Below, piece after piece: positions 58,773 through 64,000 of a stretch of 64,000 bases of DNA. Below the pieces are notes generated by a model, which saw only the letters and a program-made list of their open reading frames with translations, searched no databases and was not told where the DNA came from. How positions within the stretch are numbered: the first letter of the stretch is position 1; every line of letters begins with the position of its first letter. The stretch is from Bifidobacterium breve (GTDB lineage Bacteria; Actinomycetota; Acidimicrobiia; Acidimicrobiales; Acidimicrobilacustridaceae), in NCBI GenBank assembly GCA_945878725.1, contig CAMCTY010000007.1, positions 1 to 64,000 of the forward strand, given 5' to 3'. Both the position numbers and the translations under genes were made by a program.

Positions 58773-59624
58773 GTGCACTGGCTAACCGACCCTTTCCAGT
58801 ACGACTTCGTCGTGCGTGCCCTGATCGCCGGTTCACTCGCGGCGATCACGTGCGCGCTCATCGGCACATGGGTCGTGATCCGCGGACTTTCGTTCATGGG
58901 TGACGCACTCGCCCACGGCGTGCTTCCCGGCATAGCCGTTGCGTTCCTCATGGGCTTCAACATCACCATCGGCGCTTTCGTCTCCGCAATCCTCATGGTG
59001 TTCGGCATCAACATCGTCAACCGCGCATCGAAACTCGCAAGTGACACAGGTATCGGACTGTTGTTCGTTGGGATGCTCGCACTCGGAGTCGTCCTGATCT
59101 CGCGAACGCGTTCCTTCACCGGCGATCTCACATCGTTCTTGTTTGGCAGCATCCTTGGCGCGAACGCGTCTGACATCACCCTTCAAGCCGTGACAGTCGC
59201 TATTGCACTCGTCGCTGTTGTGATCCTGCACCGCATGTTCCTTGCGCTGTCGTTTAATGCGGAAAAAGCAGACGCACTTGGCATGCACCCCCGACTTGCG
59301 CACATCGCCATGCTCACACTTGTGGCACTCGCCATCGTGGCGTCGTTCCGCACCGTGGGCACACTTCTCGTGTTCGGCCTTCTTGTTGCACCACCGGCAA
59401 CCGCGGCACTGATCGTGCGACGGGTGCCGGCGATGATGGCCGTTGCCTGTGCCATTGGAGTTTTCTCCGTCGCTCTCGGTCTTGTCCTCACGTATCACTT
59501 CGACACCGCGGCCGGAGCGACAATGGCGGGAACTGCCGTGGCGATTTTCTTCATCGTCCTCGCCGGGCGCGAGCTTGCGTCACAGGTGACCCGGCGTCTG
59601 ATTCCCGTCGCTGCGCAGGCCTGA
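58773..59624 (+). CDS. Zinc/manganese-type ABC transporter permease
   Basis: A 283-residue ABC-3 family permease with about nine helices. GLSFMGDALAHGVLPGIAVA (about 44-63) is the diagnostic segment of ZnuB/TroC/AztB permeases and FGLLVAPPATA is another conserved helix. It starts at GTG 58773. It forms a transport unit with the preceding binding lipoprotein; the energising ATPase must be encoded elsewhere, as none is present in this cluster. Confidence 0.93.
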   Translation: MHWLTDPFQYDFVVRALIAGSLAAITCALIGTWVVIRGLSFMGDALAHGVLPGIAVAFLMGFNITIGAFVSAILMVFGINIVNRASKLASDTGIGLLFVGMLALGVVLISRTRSFTGDLTSFLFGSILGANASDITLQAVTVAIALVAVVILHRMFLALSFNAEKADALGMHPRLAHIAMLTLVALAIVASFRTVGTLLVFGLLVAPPATAALIVRRVPAMMAVACAIGVFSVALGLVLTYHFDTAAGATMAGTAVAIFFIVLAGRELASQVTRRLIPVAAQA

Positions 59625-59630
59625 CCGCCC

Positions 59631-61172
59631 GTGTCGCAATCGGCCGTGTCGCAATCAGATCGGCGCACCCTGCCTCCGAAATTGCGGTCGACGCTGCTCG
59701 CGCTTGTCGCCGGCTTGTGCATTGCCGCCTCCGTTCCTCCATGGGGATGGTGGCCGCTGGCATTCGTCGGTGTCGCGCTTTGGGATCGCCTGCTCGCGGG
59801 GGCTTCGCCCCGCGCCCGTTTCGCCCGCTCATGGTTGATGGGATTGGCATGGTTCGCACCGTCCATGCTTTGGATGGCCAATCTCACCGCCGTCGGCTTC
59901 CCCATCGCAATCATCCTGTACGCCGGATACCTCGGAGTGGCCGGTCTCCTTGTTCCCGGTCGATCCTCCAAGCCGTGGGTTCGTTGGGTTTCGATTCCAG
60001 CGGCATTCACGATCGCCGAAGTCTCCCGTTGGACGTTCCCGTTCGGAGGAGTTCCACTCGCAACCACAGCGATGAGCCAAGCCGCCGCCCCTCTCGGGCA
60101 GATAGCGCGAGTCTTCTGTGCGCTCGGTGTCGTGTTCTTCGTCGGTGTGTGCGGCGTCGCCCTTTCCATGGCGTGGGCGCGACGTTGGCGTGTCGCCGGC
60201 ACCATGTTTGCTCTCACTGTCATCGTGTGGGCGCTGGCAATGATTGCGCCGCGCGGCCATGACATCCGGTCGATCGACGCAGCCATCGTGCAGGGCGGCG
60301 GGCCACAGGGCACCCGTGCGACTGAGACCGATCCAAACGACGTATTCATGCGTCATCTCGACGCCACTCAACTGGTGACGGTTCCCGTCGATCTCGTCCT
60401 CTGGCCCGAGAACGTGGTCGACGTCGAAGGTCCAATCACCGCGAATCCCGAGAATGCGATTCTCTCGGACCTTGCACAAACTCTCGACACCACGCTCGTC
60501 GTCGGAGTCACCGAGGGCGTCGACTCGCATACGTTCATCAACGAGTCGATCGTGTATCTGCCAGATGGGTCCATCGGTGACCGCTACGAGAAGGTGCGCC
60601 GCGTTCCCTTCGGCGAGTACGTCCCGGCACGCGACCTTCTCGAGTCGATCGCGGGGAACAACAGCGGACTTCCTCTCCGCGACGCTAGGGCCGGCACAGA
60701 ACCCGCCGTTCTCGAGACACCGCTCGGCAACCTCGCCATCGCAATCTCGTGGGAAATCTTCTTTACCAACCGGGGCCGCGATGGAGTTCTCAACGGTGGA
60801 GAGATCCTCCTCAACCCGACCAACGGTTCGAGCTACTGGCTCACGGAGGTCCAGACCCAACAGGTCGCGTCGAGCCAACTTCGGGCCATCGAGACTGGCC
60901 GCTGGGTCCTGCAGGCGGCGCCGACGGGTTTCTCGGCCATTGTCACTCCCTCCGGCCGGGTTGAGCAGCGTTCGTCGATTTCCGAGCAACGGGTACTCCA
61001 GCAGGCCGTCTTCCTCCGGTCCGGAGACACCATCGCCACCCGTATCGGGCCGATGCCAATCGCCCTGCTTTCCCTTGCCCTGCTTGGCATCGCGTGGTTC
61101 TCGGTGCTCGTGCGGCCCAGGTTGCGAGCCCGGGCTAGAGGTCGGGACGACGACCTACCGACCAGCCCCTGA
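59631..61172 (+). CDS. lnt: Apolipoprotein N-acyltransferase with Ser at the catalytic Cys position
   Basis: A 513-residue protein with about six N-terminal membrane helices (about 18-205) and a C-terminal nitrilase domain. The family triad Glu-Lys-Cys is seen as Glu260 (LWPENVV) and Lys321 (DRYEKVRRVPFGEY), but the expected xCYE motif reads ISWE: Ser373, codon TCG at 60747-60749, stands where E. coli has Cys387. Lnt adds the third acyl chain to lipoproteins. Whether the Ser form is active, or does something else, is open. Two in-frame GTG starts (59631, 59646) stand in a short direct repeat. It may act on the lipoprotein encoded just upstream. Confidence 0.85.
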   Translation: MSQSAVSQSDRRTLPPKLRSTLLALVAGLCIAASVPPWGWWPLAFVGVALWDRLLAGASPRARFARSWLMGLAWFAPSMLWMANLTAVGFPIAIILYAGYLGVAGLLVPGRSSKPWVRWVSIPAAFTIAEVSRWTFPFGGVPLATTAMSQAAAPLGQIARVFCALGVVFFVGVCGVALSMAWARRWRVAGTMFALTVIVWALAMIAPRGHDIRSIDAAIVQGGGPQGTRATETDPNDVFMRHLDATQLVTVPVDLVLWPENVVDVEGPITANPENAILSDLAQTLDTTLVVGVTEGVDSHTFINESIVYLPDGSIGDRYEKVRRVPFGEYVPARDLLESIAGNNSGLPLRDARAGTEPAVLETPLGNLAIAISWEIFFTNRGRDGVLNGGEILLNPTNGSSYWLTEVQTQQVASSQLRAIETGRWVLQAAPTGFSAIVTPSGRVEQRSSISEQRVLQQAVFLRSGDTIATRIGPMPIALLSLALLGIAWFSVLVRPRLRARARGRDDDLPTSP

Positions 61173-61197
61173 GACCCGGTTCCCGCTCGGCCCGTAC

Positions 61198-61227
61198 TTG
61201 ACCCATTCGGGGGGCGACAGCGAGACT
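61198..61227 (+). promoter_or_regulatory. Possible promoter for the glycosyltransferase gene
   Basis: TTGACC (61198-61203) and GAGACT (61222-61227) are 18 bp apart; the -10 is a poor match. The element CTTGACC occurs again just before the ATG at 61237. Confidence 0.35.
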
Positions 61228-61236
61228 TGACCCCCC

Positions 61237-62610
61237 ATGTCCCCCCAATCTGACGCGCCCCGAAGCGCCCCCCGAGCCGCCGACGGCGAGCTCCCTCTGC
61301 GCATCGCCTTTCTGACCTACCGAGGAAAGCCCCATGTGGGCGGGCAGGGCGTCTACACGCGCCATCTCACGAAGGCCCTTGTCGATCTTGGTCACGAGGT
61401 CGAAGTCCTCGGCGGACAACCGTTTCCGGTGCTCGATCCCCGGGTTCCCCTTGTCGAACTTCCGAGCCTCGATATCTACAACGATCAGTTCCCGATGCGC
61501 CTGCCGTTCCCGTCGGAGATCAAGACCCTCGGCGACGCGCTCGAGGTCGGCACGTTCATGTCCGGCTCGTTTCCGGAACCCCTTGCGTTCAGTGTGCGCG
61601 CTTGGCAGCACCTGCGGCGCCGTGTCAACGACTTCGATCTCGTGCAGGACAACCAGTGCCTCGGGTACGGACTCTTCGGCATTGAGCGCGCCGGTCTTCC
61701 TGTGCTCGCCACGATCCACCATCCCATCACCGTCGATCGCCGACTCGAGATGGAACACGCCGAATCGGCCTACAAGCGCTTCGCCAAAGGCCGCTGGTAC
61801 GGATTCACCAAGATGCAGACCCGCGTCGCATCGCGCATGCCCCGCGTGATCACCGTGTCCCAGAACTCTCTCAAGGACATCCACGCCGATCAGAAAGTCC
61901 CGCTCGACCGCCTGCATGTCGTTCCCGTGGGCGTCGACCAGGAACTCTTCAAACCGCAGCCGGGTGTGAAGCGCATTCCGGGCCGGCTCATCACGACGGC
62001 GAGTGCCGACGTAACGATGAAGGGGCTTCGCTACCTGCTCGAGGCCGTCGCCAAACTCCGCACCGAGCGTCACATCGAACTCGTCGTCATCGGTCGCCTC
62101 AAGGAAGGTGGCCCGTCGGCGCAGATCATCGACGAGCTCGGCCTCCGCGACGCCGTCACGTTCATCACCGGCGTTCCCGAAGAGCGGATCATTGAGCTCT
62201 ACGCCGAAGCACAGGTTGCGGTTGTTCCGTCGCTCTACGAGGGCTTCTCGCTCCCGGCGATTGAAGCCATGAGCTGTGGCGTTCCTCTTGTAGCCACGAC
62301 CGGTGGGGCTCTCCCCGAGGTCGTCGGCGCCCACAACGAAACCGCACTCGTCGTTCCTCCGGGTGACAGCGAAGCTCTTGCCGCCATGCTCACGATCGCA
62401 CTCGATGACGAAGCTCTCCGTGATCGCATCGGCGCCGCCGGACGTCAGCGCGTCATTGAACGCTGGACTTGGCGCCACACGGCGGTCGGTACCGTCGAGC
62501 ACTACCGAGCTCTCCTCGCCGAGACCCCGCACATCCAGGCCCGCCGTCCCGGTGGAGCCGGTGCTGCACCGCGGTACCAGCGCTCACGCGTTCAGAACCG
62601 GGAGTCGTGA
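61237..62610 (+). CDS. Family 4 glycosyltransferase (GT-B)
   Basis: A 457-residue glycosyltransferase. The acceptor domain begins LRIAFLTYRGKPHVGGQGVY (about 20-39) with the GGQ loop; the donor domain has LEAVAKLRTERHIELVVIG and PSLYEGFSLPAIEAMSCG, whose Glu pair binds the nucleotide sugar in GT4 enzymes. It should transfer a sugar to a lipid or glycan; neither donor nor acceptor can be deduced. A methyltransferase and a prenyltransferase-like gene follow in the same unit. Confidence 0.93.
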   Translation: MSPQSDAPRSAPRAADGELPLRIAFLTYRGKPHVGGQGVYTRHLTKALVDLGHEVEVLGGQPFPVLDPRVPLVELPSLDIYNDQFPMRLPFPSEIKTLGDALEVGTFMSGSFPEPLAFSVRAWQHLRRRVNDFDLVQDNQCLGYGLFGIERAGLPVLATIHHPITVDRRLEMEHAESAYKRFAKGRWYGFTKMQTRVASRMPRVITVSQNSLKDIHADQKVPLDRLHVVPVGVDQELFKPQPGVKRIPGRLITTASADVTMKGLRYLLEAVAKLRTERHIELVVIGRLKEGGPSAQIIDELGLRDAVTFITGVPEERIIELYAEAQVAVVPSLYEGFSLPAIEAMSCGVPLVATTGGALPEVVGAHNETALVVPPGDSEALAAMLTIALDDEALRDRIGAAGRQRVIERWTWRHTAVGTVEHYRALLAETPHIQARRPGGAGAAPRYQRSRVQNRES

Positions 62611-62613
62611 GCC

Positions 62614-63381
62614 GTGCTCACCGCCGACTATGACCGCCTCGGCCTGAAGGCCGGCGACCGACTCCTCGATCTCGGATGCGGCTTCGGCCGTCATGCGTTC
62701 GAAGCGTTGCGTCGCGGTGGACGAGTCGTTGCGTGTGACATGGCCTTCCCCGAACTCGAACAGGTAATCGGCACGGCCAAAGCAATGCGCGCCGCCGGAG
62801 AAATCGGCCCCGACCTCCTGTGCACCTCCGTCAACGGAGACGGAACGCGCTTGCCTTTCGCCAACAATTCCTTCGACAGGATCATTGCGTCCGAGGTCAT
62901 GGAGCATGTGCCGGACGATCTCGCCGCTCTCGCGGAACTCACCCGAGTGCTTCGGCCCGGTGGCACGATCGCAATCACGATCCCGGCGTGGTTCCCCGAA
63001 AAAGTGTGCTGGAAGATCACCGACCAGTACCACGCGCCTTTTGTTCCCGGCGGACACGTACGCATCTATACCGAGGAAGAACTGCGCCAGAAAATGCGCG
63101 GCGCCGGTCTCGTGCCCGGCGGTTCGCACCTCGCCCACGCGCTACACGCGCCGTACTGGTGGTTGCGTTGTGCCGTCGGCCCGACAAACGACACCAATCC
63201 CTTGGTCAAGGCGTACACGAAGTTGCTCGAGTGGGACATCATGTCGGCACCCAAGATCACTCGTGTCACCGAAAAACTCCTGAACCCGATCCTCGGCAAG
63301 TCGCTCGTTGTCTACGCGACGAAACCAATCGAACGGGGAGCCGCGAACGATGCGGTTCTCACCGGGGCTTCGCAACGATGA
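62614..63381 (+). CDS. Class I SAM-dependent methyltransferase
   Basis: A 255-residue methyltransferase. The SAM-binding motif I is LLDLGCGFGRHAFEAL (about 17-32), with VVACDMAFPEL as motif II and ASEVMEHVPDDLAALAELTR as the later motifs. It probably methylates a small molecule, lipid or glycan made with the preceding glycosyltransferase. It starts at GTG 62614, 3 bp after that gene, and overlaps the next by 4 bp. Confidence 0.92.
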   Translation: MLTADYDRLGLKAGDRLLDLGCGFGRHAFEALRRGGRVVACDMAFPELEQVIGTAKAMRAAGEIGPDLLCTSVNGDGTRLPFANNSFDRIIASEVMEHVPDDLAALAELTRVLRPGGTIAITIPAWFPEKVCWKITDQYHAPFVPGGHVRIYTEEELRQKMRGAGLVPGGSHLAHALHAPYWWLRCAVGPTNDTNPLVKAYTKLLEWDIMSAPKITRVTEKLLNPILGKSLVVYATKPIERGAANDAVLTGASQR

Positions 63382-64000
63382 ACACCATCCCTTCCGTCGA
63401 CGGAATCCTCAGCGCGGCTCAGGTCCTTGAGACCGCCGAGGCCATCGCGTCATGGCAACTCCCCAACGGGATGATCCCGTGGTTCCCGGGCGGACATTCC
63501 GATCCTTGGAACCATGTCGAAGGAGCGATGGCTCTTGACCTCGCCGGACTTCGAACTGAAGCCGAGCGCGGCTACCAATGGCTGTCGGACATTCAGCGTC
63601 CCGACGGATCGTGGCATCAGTACTACCTCGCCGACAGCATCGAGCAGGACAAGCTCGACGCCAACACCGTTGCGTACATTGCGGCCGGCGTGTGGCATCA
63701 CTGGTTGCTTACTGCCGATCTCGGATTCGTCGAGACCATGTGGCCGGTCGTCGAATCCGCCATCGATTTCGTTCTCGATCTGCAGACGCCACGCGGAGAG
63801 ATCCTGTGGGCCCGCCACGCTGATGGCACCCCGTGGTCATTTGCGTTGCTCACCGGTTCCTCAAGCATCTGCCACAGTCTTCGCTGCGCAGTTGCAATCG
63901 CCGAGTTGCTCGATCACGAGCGCCCCGATTGGGAACTGAGCGTCGCCCGCCTCGCTCAGGTAATTAGCCAACATTGCGCTGGCGATGCCCCCGATGCATT
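63378..64000 (+). CDS. Prenyltransferase/squalene-cyclase-like alpha-alpha barrel protein (partial)
   Basis: The frame opens at ATG 63378, overlapping the methyltransferase stop (ATGA), and stays open to the window edge, giving at least 207 residues. It has repeated helical units with conserved aromatic and glycine residues: WQLPNGMIPWFPGGHSDPWN, QRPDGSWHQYY, then DLQTPRGEILWARHADGTPW. The QxPDGSW-type repeat is typical of terpene-cyclase and prenyltransferase-like or glycoside-hydrolase-like (alpha/alpha) toroids. The C-terminal part is missing, so the function cannot be settled. Confidence 0.75.
   Translation, partial: MNTIPSVDGILSAAQVLETAEAIASWQLPNGMIPWFPGGHSDPWNHVEGAMALDLAGLRTEAERGYQWLSDIQRPDGSWHQYYLADSIEQDKLDANTVAYIAAGVWHHWLLTADLGFVETMWPVVESAIDFVLDLQTPRGEILWARHADGTPWSFALLTGSSSICHSLRCAVAIAELLDHERPDWELSVARLAQVISQHCAGDAPDA

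Noticed and set aside
61135-62532. Open frame of 465 codons on the minus strand
   Set aside because: Antisense to the glycosyltransferase gene and lacking any domain or ribosome-binding site.
1-64000. Mobile elements, prophage, rRNA or tRNA genes
   Set aside because: No transposase, integrase, terminal repeats or RNA-gene signatures were recognised; composition appears even across the window.

Overview
The window looks like the chromosome of a high-G+C actinobacterium, most likely of the Acidimicrobiia type. This is inferred from a WhiB regulator, a HelD/HelR-type RNA polymerase ATPase, the coproporphyrin-style haem enzymes, frequent GTG starts, and several genes whose start codon lies 6-7 nt after a TANNNT -10 box (leaderless pattern). 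No rRNA, tRNA, CRISPR array, prophage or insertion sequence was recognised. Species cannot be stated from the sequence alone.

About 35 kb (646-36036) is one run of minus-strand genes for respiration, mostly touching or overlapping. In transcription order it holds: a small membrane protein and a two-cluster ferredoxin; a menaquinol:cytochrome c reductase with cytochrome b split into b6-like and subunit IV-like proteins, a Rieske protein, a two-haem cytochrome c and an unknown membrane protein; a complete 14-subunit complex I (nuoA-N, 30533-14848); directly after it an 11-subunit complex I without nuoE, nuoF and nuoG (14776-4327); a NDUFAF7/MidA-type methyltransferase; acetyl-CoA synthetase; and a HAD phosphatase. 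A plus-strand yajQ precedes this block at the left edge.

A 393-bp divergent region (36037-36429) with direct and inverted repeats separates this block from a plus-strand membrane cytochrome c. Haem genes follow (hemL, hemB, cobA-hemD fusion, minus strand), then whiB, photolyase, a degenerate glutamate-dehydrogenase-like protein, inorganic pyrophosphatase, a 1-Cys peroxiredoxin, a MacB-like ABC exporter, an F420/FMN-type oxidoreductase and a DtxR-family regulator. HelD is on the minus strand. The plus strand continues with hemE, hemH and hemY, an NlpC/P60 hydrolase, an esterase, a PCuAC-like protein, a Zn/Mn-type ABC transporter (binding protein and permease, no ATPase) behind a Fur/Zur-like palindrome, lnt, and a glycosyltransferase, methyltransferase and prenyltransferase-like cluster that runs off the right edge.

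Most of the genes serve one theme: electron transport (complex I twice, cytochrome bc, cytochromes c) and the haem it needs. The most striking point is the pairing of the second complex I with its methyltransferase. Its NuoD keeps the arginine that NDUFAF7 methylates in human NDUFS2 but has Trp in place of the quinone-site Tyr. The 14-subunit NuoD shows the opposite pattern.
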